Shown: positions 34,118 to 43,711 of the stretch, in pieces
Layout of the letters: each line of letters starts with the position of its first letter
How positions within the stretch are numbered: position 1 is the first letter of the stretch
DNA from: Bacteroidota bacterium
Lineage (GTDB): Bacteria > Bacteroidota > Bacteroidia > Chitinophagales > Chitinophagaceae
Reading direction: 5' to 3'
Length of the DNA: 64,000 bases
Assembly (NCBI GenBank): GCA_018268035.1
Contig: JAFDXI010000089.1
Location: 83,007 to 147,006 of the forward strand
Translations under genes and position numbers: made by a program
The notes under the pieces: model-generated
The model's database searches: none
Told to the model about the DNA's origin: nothing
What the model saw: the letters and a program-made list of their open reading frames with translations, nothing else

Positions 34118-35737
34118 TCACTTCAACAATTTGATACTTTTTGTGCTGCCATCTGCCAAATTAACTTTTATAAAATAAACTCCATGCGCCCAGCTTTGTG
34201 TATTATTTTTTATACTGTTTTTACCAGTAAGCAATTGCTGTGTTATTAATCCTATCTTCCTTCCTGCTGCATCACAAATTAATATTTGAGCAGTGGTTGC
34301 TGTTTTCACAGTTATGTTCAGGTTGAATTGTGTCGTTACAGGGTTGGGAACAATTTGCAAATCAAAAAAATTATCATTATTAACAACCGGCTTGCTGCAT
34401 TGACCCACTTGTTTTAAATTATTATCTATCCATAAAAGTCTTCCGTGTAACCAGTTTTTCAAAGTAGTCATCTCCTCATCGTAAGTCTTAGGTATTGGCT
34501 GTGGATTTGGCCATATATATTCACCGAGTACCTTCCATTGTTCGAAATGCCTTTCCCTTGCTTCTGAAGTAAGGGCTGCAATTGAATCAATGATATGAAA
34601 AATATTTTTTTCAGATAAAACAGTTTGTCTCACCTGCTGCCAGCGACATAACAATTGTGATTGAAATGCTGTATCCTCCATAAACCTGCTCCACCAAAAG
34701 GGAACCTGCCAGTAATCATCCGGACAAACATTATTAAACTGATATGCCCATCCGGTTGTATCACTTCCACTGCAATAATCAGCATTTCGAAAAGCAAGAT
34801 CATAATCCCAAACAGGCCCTGCTATTATTTTACTATTTACACTGTTTTTGTCTTTGTGAAAATAACTGCTGATGCGGTAAGCATCAATGTTTCGGCTAAC
34901 CTCGTTAACGATGAAATAATCAATAAATGAGCTTTCATCAGCATATTTTCTGAAGCCAATTACACTATCCTGGAAATGAGTTCCCGAAAGACTGTTTTCA
35001 AAACTATCAACATAGCTTTTTATATAAACAGATTGATCATAAGTTATATCTTTCAATTTAGGATACACGTAAGAAAACCGGATAGATGCATTTGGTTCAT
35101 TGAGTGGGGGAAAAGATGAAAACCAGGCATCAGCATCTTTGTCTATACTAAAAATATATCCACCTGTTACTGCATCGCCACTGTTATCATCATCACCCAT
35201 TTTTGAAATATTTACTCTGCCTTTATCACGCTTTATTTTTTCCATAAAAACATAAATACCTATATAGTTACCATTTAGTACTACTTCCACAAATCGACAA
35301 TGCGCTGCCCAATGGCCTAACGAATTTGAAATAGTATATGCAAGGAAATTTCGCATTAACGTTTTATCAGTGTAGGGTGCATACAAAACCCAATCACTCT
35401 CTTCCGGCATTCCGAAAATTGACTGATCTGTGCTTTCACCATTTGCATCCCTCAATTCTATGCTATATGATTTCATTGGAAACATCTGTGATGATTGACC
35501 TCTCACTTCAATGCCAATAGCGCCATTATATTCATTAAATGGATCAGTAATATTATTTCTTGCTCCACCAGAATTATTAATAATTCCCATCGTTGCTGTG
35601 ATTTTTGGTTCATCCGGTATTTCAACACCATTGGTATTTATGATTATTATGGGTAAATTAGATGAAGTAAGTTCTACTCCCGAAAATGCCATAAAAGTAA
35701 AATGTAAAGAAATAAGTGTAATAAAAATGCTTCTCAT
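34118..35737 (-). CDS. Secreted CotH-kinase-family protein with type IX sorting domain
   Basis: 539 aa. Signal peptide (first about 19 residues, ending MAFSG). CotH domain about 75-430: IEVRGQSSQMFPMKSYSIE, LYAPYTDKTLMRNFLAY, the GIYVFMEKIKRDKGRVNI strand with its catalytic-type lysines, and FIVNEVSRNIDAYRIS followed by GPVWDYDLAF (DFG-equivalent). C-terminal about 75 residues (IVPNPVTTQFNLNI ... GVYFIKV ... IKLLK) are a type A T9SS sorting domain. So it is secreted through the type IX system and anchored or released. Some CotH proteins phosphorylate secreted proteins; activity here is unproven. Confidence 0.85.
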   Translation of the reverse strand: MRSIFITLISLHFTFMAFSGVELTSSNLPIIIINTNGVEIPDEPKITATMGIINNSGGARNNITDPFNEYNGAIGIEVRGQSSQMFPMKSYSIELRDANGESTDQSIFGMPEESDWVLYAPYTDKTLMRNFLAYTISNSLGHWAAHCRFVEVVLNGNYIGIYVFMEKIKRDKGRVNISKMGDDDNSGDAVTGGYIFSIDKDADAWFSSFPPLNEPNASIRFSYVYPKLKDITYDQSVYIKSYVDSFENSLSGTHFQDSVIGFRKYADESSFIDYFIVNEVSRNIDAYRISSYFHKDKNSVNSKIIAGPVWDYDLAFRNADYCSGSDTTGWAYQFNNVCPDDYWQVPFWWSRFMEDTAFQSQLLCRWQQVRQTVLSEKNIFHIIDSIAALTSEARERHFEQWKVLGEYIWPNPQPIPKTYDEEMTTLKNWLHGRLLWIDNNLKQVGQCSKPVVNNDNFFDLQIVPNPVTTQFNLNITVKTATTAQILICDAAGRKIGLITQQLLTGKNSIKNNTQSWAHGVYFIKVNLADGSTKSIKLLK

Positions 35738-35931
35738 AAGATGTTATCTGGTTACAATAAAAACAGGTTAATAAAAAAACATTCAACCTTTTGCTTCGCA
35801 AATATCAAATCTGCCAATCATAAAATAAAATTATGCTTACTATTTATTTCTAAATAATAGTTCTCATCTAAAGCAACATACCAAACTAATAATTAGTATT
35901 TTGCTTACTTTCATTCAAAACGTGACCTTTA

Positions 35932-37563
35932 ATGAAGAAACTTTATCCTGTATTACTGATTTTCGTTCAGCTCTCCTGCACATCAAAAACAAAAATTGAC
36001 CTGCTTGTTTATAATGCAACAATCTATACTGTTGACTCTGCTTTTTCTGTTGCAGAAGCTATGGCAGTTAATAATGGCAAAATCGTTGAGACAGGCAACA
36101 CTGCAGATCTTGAAAAAAAATATGATGCAACTGAAAGAATAGATGCGCAGGGAAAATTTATCTATCCTGGTTTTAATGATGCACATTCACATTTTACAGA
36201 ATACGGTTTTGATTTACATGAAGTACATCTTACTGGCACAACAAACTGGGATGAAATAATAGAAAAAGTAAAAACATTTGCAAAAGAAAACCCTCATGGC
36301 TGGCTGATTGGTAACGGATGGGATCAAAATGATTGGCCGAATAAACAATTCCCCAGCAATGAAAAATTAAATGAGCTATTCCCCGACCGGCCAGTGTATT
36401 TATCAAGGATTGATAGCCATGCTGCAATTGCTAATCAGAAAGCACTCGATATGGCAGGTGTGAGGCCAGGTGATAAATTAGATGGGGGCGTTATTGAAAC
36501 AAAAAAAGGGAAGCTGACAGGGATACTGATTGATAATGCAACAGCTTTAGTTTATTCAAAAATACCTGAGCCAACTGCAGAACAAACTAAAGAAGCTTTA
36601 CAGGATGCACAGGAAAATTGTTTTGCAGATGGACTTACAACAGTTTCTGACTGTGGCCTTGATTATCCAACAATTTTATTCATTGATAGTTTACAAAAAA
36701 AAGGCGATCTGAAAATAAAAGTCTATGCTATGTTGAGTGACAGTAAAAAAAATTTAGACTTTGCATTTACACATGGCAAAATAAAAACAGGCAGGCTGAG
36801 TGTTTATGCATTCAAATTTTTTGCTGACGGAGCTTTGGGTTCAAGAGGCGCCTGTTTGCTCCAACCCTATTCAGATAAACCAGGCTGGTTTGGTTTTTTG
36901 TTAAGCCCACAGGAACACTTTGATTCAGCAGCAAAAATAATTTCAGAAAAAGGATGGCAGATGTGTACACACGCTATCGGGGACAGTGGAAACAGAATGA
37001 TTTTACACATCTATGCCAAATACCTGAAAGGCAAAAATGATTTGCGTTGGCGGATAGAACATGCGCAGATCATTAATGAAAATGATTTTAAGCTTTTTGG
37101 CGATTACAATATTATACCATCAATGCAGCCCACACATGCTACCAGTGATATGTATTGGGCAGGTGGTCGCCTGGGTGAAAAAAGACTAAGAAATGCTTAT
37201 GCTTTAAAGCGTTTACTGCAACAAAACGGGTGGGAGCCCTTAGGAACCGATTTCCCTGTTGAAGACATTTCTCCCATTAAAACATTTTATGCTGCTGTCG
37301 TGCGCAAAGACGAAAAGAGTTGGCCTGAAACCGGCTTCCAGATGGAAAATGCATTATCAAGAAAAGAAGCATTAAAGGGCATGACGATATGGGCTGCCAA
37401 AGCCCAGTTTGATGAAGATGAAAAAGGCTCACTTGAAAAAGGAAAGTCCGCAGATTTTATCATCCTGGATCATGATCTCATGAAAGAAGCCCCTGAAAAA
37501 CTTTTACAAGTGCAGGTGCTGAAGACTTATATCAGCGGCGAAAAAGTATTTGAAAAAAAATAA
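35932..37563 (+). CDS. Exported YtcJ-like amidohydrolase
   Basis: 543 aa. N-terminal signal with a lipobox-like LSC (Cys16), so perhaps a lipoprotein. Amidohydrolase_3 features: GFNDAHSHFTEYG (metal HxH), the SRIDSHAAIANQKAL segment typical of YtcJ/NfdA enzymes, KFFADGALGSRGA, CTHAIGDSGNR, RIEHAQI and GTDFPVE for the final metal Asp. Hydrolyses an amide or related C-N bond of unknown substrate. An -AISP-type C-terminal small beta domain (ADFIILDHDL) is present. It converges with the CxxCH lipoprotein gene at 37635. Confidence 0.88.
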   Translation: MKKLYPVLLIFVQLSCTSKTKIDLLVYNATIYTVDSAFSVAEAMAVNNGKIVETGNTADLEKKYDATERIDAQGKFIYPGFNDAHSHFTEYGFDLHEVHLTGTTNWDEIIEKVKTFAKENPHGWLIGNGWDQNDWPNKQFPSNEKLNELFPDRPVYLSRIDSHAAIANQKALDMAGVRPGDKLDGGVIETKKGKLTGILIDNATALVYSKIPEPTAEQTKEALQDAQENCFADGLTTVSDCGLDYPTILFIDSLQKKGDLKIKVYAMLSDSKKNLDFAFTHGKIKTGRLSVYAFKFFADGALGSRGACLLQPYSDKPGWFGFLLSPQEHFDSAAKIISEKGWQMCTHAIGDSGNRMILHIYAKYLKGKNDLRWRIEHAQIINENDFKLFGDYNIIPSMQPTHATSDMYWAGGRLGEKRLRNAYALKRLLQQNGWEPLGTDFPVEDISPIKTFYAAVVRKDEKSWPETGFQMENALSRKEALKGMTIWAAKAQFDEDEKGSLEKGKSADFIILDHDLMKEAPEKLLQVQVLKTYISGEKVFEKK

Positions 37564-37634
37564 ACATTACTGATGCATTTCATTTCTTTTAAGCATTACA
37601 AGAATGGTATAAAAAATTATTTCAAAGCATCTAA

Positions 37635-38105
37635 TTAAAAAACCTGGTTACTGAATGGAGGTGTAACTGGAATTTTTATTTGGTTAAAATTATAATCCAC
37701 TGCTGCATGACATTTATTACAGGTATTTGTCAAAAAAACAAAACCAGATTTAAAAGAATGAACATTTTTATCATTGATACTTTTCCTAATACTGTCAATG
37801 GCAGGCTGTAACATATCTATATCTTTTGTTTCCGGTCTGTCGGATGCGTATTTTTTAATATCATCCACAGCTTCCATCATTTCATGTATTTCAAAATCTG
37901 CCAACTGCCAGTTGCCAGCATTTCCAGCAAACCACAACTTTTCATGGTGTACTTGTATGCCGCTCATAAATTCACCTAATCCAGGCTTATATGCCGAATT
38001 GATTTGTGTTTTCAAACTGTCAATTTGTAATTGAAAATTATTTGTTTTGGTATTGTGACAACTGAAGCATAAGGCAATCAAAACTAAAGTAATATTTTTT
38101 TTCAT
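37635..38105 (-). CDS. Lipoprotein with a single CxxCH haem motif
   Basis: 156 aa. Signal peptide with lipobox CFSC (Cys16). A single CNKCH motif lies near the C-terminus (about 132-136), preceded by helical sequence; a His-His pair near residue 53 and other Met residues are possible axial ligands. This looks like a small periplasmic c-type cytochrome, perhaps related to the four-helix cytochrome c' arrangement in which CxxCH is also near the end. No cytochrome assembly genes are nearby. Direction is opposite to the CHAT operon that starts 230 bp upstream. Confidence 0.75.
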   Translation of the reverse strand: MKKNITLVLIALCFSCHNTKTNNFQLQIDSLKTQINSAYKPGLGEFMSGIQVHHEKLWFAGNAGNWQLADFEIHEMMEAVDDIKKYASDRPETKDIDMLQPAIDSIRKSINDKNVHSFKSGFVFLTNTCNKCHAAVDYNFNQIKIPVTPPFSNQVF

Positions 38106-38293
38106 GTACTAAAGTTAGCACATTGAAATAAGATAGCTATTTGATAATCTTTAAATATTAATTATTCAAATTAATGATTGCAACAATTAAATAATTCACG
38201 TGATTGCTTAAAGTTTATTTAATCCAGCTTTTAAAATGACATTAGTTAAAACCCAAAACCCATTATTAGTTTTTTAGTATGTTTAATGAATAT

Positions 38294-38301
38294 TAAATTT
38301 G
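38294..38301 (+). promoter_or_regulatory. Putative -7 element of the CHAT/FlhA-C operon
   Basis: TAAATTTG is an exact TAnnTTTG match 34 nt before the ATG at 38335. The expected -33 position has no TTTG (it reads within a T-run and TAG), so the promoter may need an activator. Confidence 0.4.
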
Positions 38302-38334
38302 TCTATTACTAAAAACCACTTTAAAACTACAACC

Positions 38335-39234
38335 ATGAAAAGCATTGCAACACATGCATTCAAAGAGGACATCACTTTTAACCGTAGCCAGTTACTGGAG
38401 GAGACAATTGAAAAAGTAAATGCACTTGATGCCTCTACTTTAGGTAGTGGCAGTAATCAAAAAAGTAAATTAGGAAGTGCCCTTGATAAACTCAATGATG
38501 ACCAGGTAGAAGTGGGAAAAGCCGATGTATTCCGCATAACTGACAATAGCTTTTATAAACAGCAATTTGAAATACCGGTTGACCTCTCTCCTGTTTTTAA
38601 ACAATATGACTTTTTATACACAGAATTCCCTGTAGGCCTGAAAACAAGGAGTAAATGGAGCTTCAACAAATACCGGTTGTTGATAGAATTTGAGGATGAC
38701 AATATTAAGGTGATTGATATTTTTCCATCAGATAAATTTAAAGAGATAGCAAAAGTGCAGGGCAACCTGAATGTTGGTATAGACACCAGTTTAAATTTTA
38801 AAGCAGTAACACCAGAAATAAAAATTCAGAAAGGAGTTGCGACATTAGAAGCAAATGCGGCAGTTGGTGCAAATGAATCAGGTGGCATCAAATTTATTGT
38901 ACCTCCTTTTGAATACTCAATTAAAAAATGGGAAATCAAAACAGAAGGAAAAGATTTGAATTACCTTGATTGGGAATTTTACAGCATTGATGAAGAAATG
39001 AAAAGTGAAAGCCGTAAATTAAAAGCTATCATTCGCATTCCTAAAAATATCAAATCTGCCAACTACACTACCACATTAGTAGCTTACAGGAACCCGGATT
39101 CTTTTAAAGATGCATTAACCGGTATTTTCACAAATTTTAGTGACACTTTACAATCATGGTTTAGTAAAGGCGTTCCTATTCCATTTACCAGCAACCATCA
39201 AAACCTGTTATCAAATAACCAGGGAGAAATATAA
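38335..39234 (+). CDS. First gene of the CHAT operon, unknown family (candidate effector or substrate)
   Basis: 299 aa from ATG 38335 (the frame extends to a TTG at 38299, less likely). No signal peptide or obvious membrane helix. Residues 1-75 are polar and look helical or disordered (SGSNQKSKLGSALDKLNDD). Residues 80-255 are beta-rich, with alternating strands such as KYRLLIEFEDDNIKVIDIF and FIVPPFEYSIKKWEIKTEG. The tail (about 262-285) is an amphipathic LTGIFTNFSDTLQSWF. I do not recognise the family. Its stop overlaps the CHAT start by one base (TAATG), so the two are translationally coupled. Being coupled to a CHAT protease, it is a candidate substrate, adaptor or membrane-active effector; that is inference only. 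Confidence 0.75.
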   Translation: MKSIATHAFKEDITFNRSQLLEETIEKVNALDASTLGSGSNQKSKLGSALDKLNDDQVEVGKADVFRITDNSFYKQQFEIPVDLSPVFKQYDFLYTEFPVGLKTRSKWSFNKYRLLIEFEDDNIKVIDIFPSDKFKEIAKVQGNLNVGIDTSLNFKAVTPEIKIQKGVATLEANAAVGANESGGIKFIVPPFEYSIKKWEIKTEGKDLNYLDWEFYSIDEEMKSESRKLKAIIRIPKNIKSANYTTTLVAYRNPDSFKDALTGIFTNFSDTLQSWFSKGVPIPFTSNHQNLLSNNQGEI

Positions 39235-40598
39235 TGGGAACAGAAGTTTCATTCAGGATAATTTTAGAAGACAACCAACTATCTTATCAATATGGAAATT
39301 TGGCTGCTCCTGTGCATGTAAAAAAATTTGAAGCTGGTTCACTTGAATTTAAAACAATAAGCCTGCTTGCAACGCTGGCACGCAATAAACAACTCACCAA
39401 AGACCAGCTTGGCATTTTAGGTGAGCATCTTTACTCAGTATTACTTCGTGAAAGGGTGTTTGATAAACTCACTGATGTGGTAAGAAACGCAAAAGCAGAA
39501 GACTGCCTGGTACGCATTGAGCTTGTTTTCAGAGGTGATGACCGTAGCTTTTTTGAATGGCCATGGGAATATATATACCGTCCCGACCTGGAAGGTGAAG
39601 ATGATATTAATATGTTTTTAACTGAAGACCCAAGATACCTCATCGTTCGCCATTTATTCAAAGAAGATTACCGGTCATCTTTAATTGATGGAGATGAAAT
39701 CAGAATCTTATTTGTTGCTTCCGGCCCAACACTCAATACAAAAAATAAAAAAATAAAATTCCCGCCAATCATTTATAACGGAATAGAAAAAGTATTAACT
39801 GGATTAAGCTCAGAACCTGCAGCCAATATGATACCTTTTAAAATAAATCTTTCCAGCTTAATTGATATGCCAACAGAAAGATGCACTATTGAGAATTTCA
39901 TTGATAAGCTGAAAACAAAACCACATATCATTCACATTTTAGCGCATGGCCGTTTTAATGAAGAATCAAAAAAAGGTGAGATACTTTTTATGAAAAATGA
40001 TGGCTCTGAAGACTGGATAACAGGTGACAGACTGAAAATACTTATCAATGATGATAAAAATGTAAAACTGATTTTTCTTGAATCCTGTGAGACAGGTACC
40101 ATGAACAGCTTAAACCCTATTTCAGGAATTGCACAACAGGTTTCAGATATTAATGTACCATCTGTCATTGCCATGCAATCTGAAATCGTGCAAACTGACG
40201 CCCATCTTTTCGCAGGTGTATTTTATAAAACTTTATTTGAAGGCAGATCGGTTTACAGTGGTATGAAAGAAGCCATCATTGCAATCAGAAACAGCAATCT
40301 TAAAGATGAAAACAAAAACTCTTTCGGCATCCCTGTTTTATATGCAAGAGACGAAGGTGTATTATTTAAAATGACAGAAGAGAGAAATTCACAACAGGTA
40401 TTCAGTGTTTCAGCCAATATGACTGCACCATCAAACAATAACGATGATAATGATATGAAGACAGCAGAAGACCAGCAAAAAATAATTGAAGAACTGAGAA
40501 AACAGATTGCTGCATTAAGTGCGCAAACATCATTTACTTCTCCAAATACAGAAGGAAAAAGCCCATTGCAAACAAAAATTGAAGCAGGTAATAACTAA
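39234..40598 (+). CDS. CHAT-domain caspase-like protease
   Basis: 454 aa. Residues 1-150 form the usual N-terminal region preceding CHAT, with FFEWPWEYIYRPD at 107-119. The protease core is at about 155-380: catalytic His238 in HIILAHG-type context (HILAHGR) and Cys285 in FLESCETGT, followed by GIAQQVSDINVPSVIAMQ, DAHLFAGVFYKTLFEG and the C-terminal NSFGIPVLYARD. Residues 410-454 are an Asn/Asp-rich linker and a short coiled coil. Both dyad residues are present, so it is likely active on a protein substrate. CHAT proteases serve in bacterial immunity and programmed cell death systems (e.g. with gasdermins, and in craspase). It is the second of four co-directional genes; 19 bp separate it from the TPR gene start. 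Confidence 0.93.
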   Translation: MGTEVSFRIILEDNQLSYQYGNLAAPVHVKKFEAGSLEFKTISLLATLARNKQLTKDQLGILGEHLYSVLLRERVFDKLTDVVRNAKAEDCLVRIELVFRGDDRSFFEWPWEYIYRPDLEGEDDINMFLTEDPRYLIVRHLFKEDYRSSLIDGDEIRILFVASGPTLNTKNKKIKFPPIIYNGIEKVLTGLSSEPAANMIPFKINLSSLIDMPTERCTIENFIDKLKTKPHIIHILAHGRFNEESKKGEILFMKNDGSEDWITGDRLKILINDDKNVKLIFLESCETGTMNSLNPISGIAQQVSDINVPSVIAMQSEIVQTDAHLFAGVFYKTLFEGRSVYSGMKEAIIAIRNSNLKDENKNSFGIPVLYARDEGVLFKMTEERNSQQVFSVSANMTAPSNNNDDNDMKTAEDQQKIIEELRKQIAALSAQTSFTSPNTEGKSPLQTKIEAGNN

Positions 40599-40617
40599 AA
40601 AACTTAATGCATCCAAC

Positions 40618-43600
40618 ATGCAACCTCATCAATATATCACCATAACAAAAACAAAACCATTAACAACATTATATTATGAGTTGGGTAAATCTTTATTTGT
40701 AAAAGGTGATTACAATAAAGCTGTTGAGTTTTTGCAAAAAGCATTTAGTGATAATACAGAAAATGAAATCCCTAATAGTGATATCCTTTTAACCATTGCC
40801 ACTGTTTATTCTGCAGCCGGTAAACCTGAGCTCTCGGTAAAACCATCTTTACTTGCAACAACCTATTCGCCAGAAATAATAATAAGAATATTAACCATCA
40901 TTGATACTATACCATTTGAAACATTTCCTGATGAAACAGTAGCATGGATATTGAATAAATGGTTTCCTGTTATTGGCAAATTTGAAAATATAAGCGATGA
41001 ACAAAAAGCTGCCATACATAAATTTATGGGCAGTGTTTATCAATTAAATCATGATAAAATTCATTCTGAAGAACACTACAGTATTGCCGGCAATTTGTTG
41101 CATGATCGTGGTAAAACATTTTATTGGGATGGGAAATATGAAGAAGCCTGTAAATATTTTAAAAGAGCTGCTGAGATTAAAAAAGATTTTGTACAAAATT
41201 ATTGGTACTGGGCTGATGCATTGTATTTAAAAAGCTATATTCCCGAAAAACCATATTCTGATGAAGCAATATTAAAGCAGGCTGATGAAGTGTGGCAAAC
41301 CGGCAGAAACGTTGCAAAGCCCAAAAAAAATGATGCTTGGGCTTACATTGTAAAAGAACGGATCCTGACTCAACAAAGTGCTGTGGACACTTTTACAACA
41401 GGAAATGAAAACTTGGACCGGTTGCGTGAAGCCTGGATGTTGTTGGAAGATGCCTTGTTATTAGATGACACTTCACTGAATGCATGGAGAGACCTCGCAA
41501 ATATCACAAGATTATTAGGCTTAAATCAGGTATCATTAAATGCTACGCATAAAGCACTTGCCATAGACCCCAATTATCAATTTTCCCTTGAAGATCTTAC
41601 TTTGAATTTAATTGATATTGCTGAAACTGAAAAAGCAAGAGAATTATTATACCGTTTTATTAACGACCCAAAAAACCATGCACCTTTTTATTATAGCTGG
41701 CTGGCTATTTCATATTTCATGGAAAAAAAATATAAAGATGCCATTGGGTCAATCAATCAATACCTCGCCCAATATCCTGAAGACGATTGGGCGTTGAATT
41801 TTTTGATGAATTGTTATTGGAGAAATGGCAAACATAAAAAAGCCGTTGGCATTGCTGATAAAATTTTAAAGCTTATAGAAAATGGTTTGAAGGCTGCTTC
41901 TCTTACTCAGGCATTTTGTTTTTTTATAAAAGGAAATATAAAACAGGCAATTGCAATAGCAGAAGACTCTTCTAAAATCCCAGACCAGTATCTGAATGCA
42001 CTGGAAGACCTGCAGTTTTATTATTTATTTGCCGGCGATTACAAAGCTTCTGAAAATTGTCTTGACACTTTACTTCGCCTGTCTGATCGTACATTCCAAA
42101 TAAAAGATATACTTCATAAAAATGAACTGATATTAAAATTTTCACACCAGGAAAAAATAGAAAATTATAAGGAGATAAATTCAGTAATAACAGAAAAGGG
42201 CAATGGGTTTATTTCAAGAATTAAAGAGAAAATAAAATCATTGGAAACTGAAAAAAATTCAATTTTTAAAGAATTAAGAGTTATACTGGACAACAATCCT
42301 GAATACATGAACGAAGGTAGCCCTGGTTGGATAGCTGCAACTGCTGCCTTTGCAAGATTGACAATAGAAGATGATGACCCTATGAAGGCATTTGAATTGT
42401 ACACACAATTAAAAAAATATGAAATACAATTACCTGATGTTATTAATGGATTTGAAAAAATAGCAGGCAAGCTCTTCATAAATGGTATCAGGCAACGCAA
42501 TTCAACAATTTGCAATAATGCTATTCAACTCATCAAAGCGCATCCGGATATTTATAAAGAAATTTTTCCAAACAAACTAACACCTGAAACAATTATTAAT
42601 GAAATCTATACAGCTACCGATGACGCCGGATATTATTGGGAAATAAATGCATTCCTTAAAGATAATAGTACGGTTAACTCAAAATATGGCCAACCATTTC
42701 AAAACTTTTTTACAGAATTAAAAAATGAATTAAGCAAACATTTTGAAGAGCGCTTTCATTTCTCATATCAAACCAACCTCAACCATTTTGTTTCGCCGGT
42801 AATTGTAGAATTATCTGTGGCTTTAATTCCTGAAACCACTGAGGAACAGGATAACTGGTCTTATATAAAAAACGATATTGATCAACTACGAAAAACAATA
42901 CAAGCTCAAACAGGTGTTGCAATACCAACAATATTAGTCAGGCCCAATCAGTACCTATCAGGTTTTGAATACCAGTTTATATTGGAAGAAATACCCATAA
43001 TTAGATATATAGAAACACCTGATACTATAACTGAAGTTTTAAAAGGATCCATCTCACACCTGAAAATTTTCTTACAGAAAAACCTTTCTTATTTCATCAA
43101 CCCTGATTATATCAATAACCAACTACAGGAACTAAAAAAATCTGATTCAGAAATTGCGCCAATCATCAAAAAGCTGTTTACATCTGATTCTAAAAAACTA
43201 AATCGTTTTACAAAACTTATTCAAAGGCTTCTCAATGAAATGGTACCTGTTACTGATTGGAAAACTATTTTGGTTTCTGTCAACCATACAAACTTGTTAC
43301 AGGATGATGTGCATGTTGATGTGCGGGAGGCAAGGATTGCTTTGAAACCTTATTTACCGGGCAATACAGAAAGCATTGAAAAAATCGAATTAAACAATGA
43401 TTTGAAAAACTGGATTATCAATAATCTAAAAATAAAAAACAACAAATATTATTTTACTGCGCCACCCAATGACACACAAGACTGGTTAAATAATTTCAGA
43501 GAATTTATTTCAAAATATAAGCAGGAAATAATTATTATAATTGATGACAATGATGCAAGGCCATTCCTGAAAAAAGTGGTTCAACTCGAATTCCCTTCCA

Positions 43601-43707
43601 TTAATATTATGGCAAAAAGCGAAATCATGAATACCGAAGAAATAAAACAATGGCGGGATAAAAATGCAACAGATTCAACACTTATTGATTTACCAGTAAC
43701 CAGCTAA
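40618..43707 (+). CDS. Large TPR protein with FlhA/EscV C-domain-like C-terminus
   Basis: 1029 aa. I start at ATG 40618 rather than at an upstream ATG at 40519 that would overlap the CHAT gene by 80 bp. Residues about 10-560 are TPR-like helical repeats (YYELGKSLFVKGDYNKAVEF and others). Residues about 713-1029 resemble the cytoplasmic domain of the type III export gate FlhA: LRKTIQAQTGVAIPTILV (757-774; cf. RRQLAxELGxVxPPIRI), FTKLIQRLLNEMVPVTDWKTI (about 865-884; cf. LQxVLQNLLxExVSIRDLxTI), and ARPFLKKVVQLEFPSINIMAKSEI (around R981; cf. IRPFLRRLxExELPxLxVLSYNEI). The match is by motif memory. No membrane helices, so no export gate: a soluble reuse of the fold, perhaps as an oligomeric ring or peptide-binding sensor controlling CHAT. 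Confidence 0.8.
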   Translation: MQPHQYITITKTKPLTTLYYELGKSLFVKGDYNKAVEFLQKAFSDNTENEIPNSDILLTIATVYSAAGKPELSVKPSLLATTYSPEIIIRILTIIDTIPFETFPDETVAWILNKWFPVIGKFENISDEQKAAIHKFMGSVYQLNHDKIHSEEHYSIAGNLLHDRGKTFYWDGKYEEACKYFKRAAEIKKDFVQNYWYWADALYLKSYIPEKPYSDEAILKQADEVWQTGRNVAKPKKNDAWAYIVKERILTQQSAVDTFTTGNENLDRLREAWMLLEDALLLDDTSLNAWRDLANITRLLGLNQVSLNATHKALAIDPNYQFSLEDLTLNLIDIAETEKARELLYRFINDPKNHAPFYYSWLAISYFMEKKYKDAIGSINQYLAQYPEDDWALNFLMNCYWRNGKHKKAVGIADKILKLIENGLKAASLTQAFCFFIKGNIKQAIAIAEDSSKIPDQYLNALEDLQFYYLFAGDYKASENCLDTLLRLSDRTFQIKDILHKNELILKFSHQEKIENYKEINSVITEKGNGFISRIKEKIKSLETEKNSIFKELRVILDNNPEYMNEGSPGWIAATAAFARLTIEDDDPMKAFELYTQLKKYEIQLPDVINGFEKIAGKLFINGIRQRNSTICNNAIQLIKAHPDIYKEIFPNKLTPETIINEIYTATDDAGYYWEINAFLKDNSTVNSKYGQPFQNFFTELKNELSKHFEERFHFSYQTNLNHFVSPVIVELSVALIPETTEEQDNWSYIKNDIDQLRKTIQAQTGVAIPTILVRPNQYLSGFEYQFILEEIPIIRYIETPDTITEVLKGSISHLKIFLQKNLSYFINPDYINNQLQELKKSDSEIAPIIKKLFTSDSKKLNRFTKLIQRLLNEMVPVTDWKTILVSVNHTNLLQDDVHVDVREARIALKPYLPGNTESIEKIELNNDLKNWIINNLKIKNNKYYFTAPPNDTQDWLNNFREFISKYKQEIIIIIDDNDARPFLKKVVQLEFPSINIMAKSEIMNTEEIKQWRDKNATDSTLIDLPVTS

Positions 43708-43711
43708 AACA

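Noticed and set aside
38335..39234. First gene of the CHAT operon as a bacterial gasdermin
   Set aside because: Length is similar, but there is no N-terminal Cys for palmitoylation and no gasdermin-like strand pattern that I can recognise. Left as unknown.
40519..40617. Longer start of the TPR gene
   Set aside because: It would overlap the CHAT gene by 80 bp and adds a Lys/Gln-rich stretch that looks like out-of-frame CHAT sequence. ATG 40618 fits normal operon spacing.
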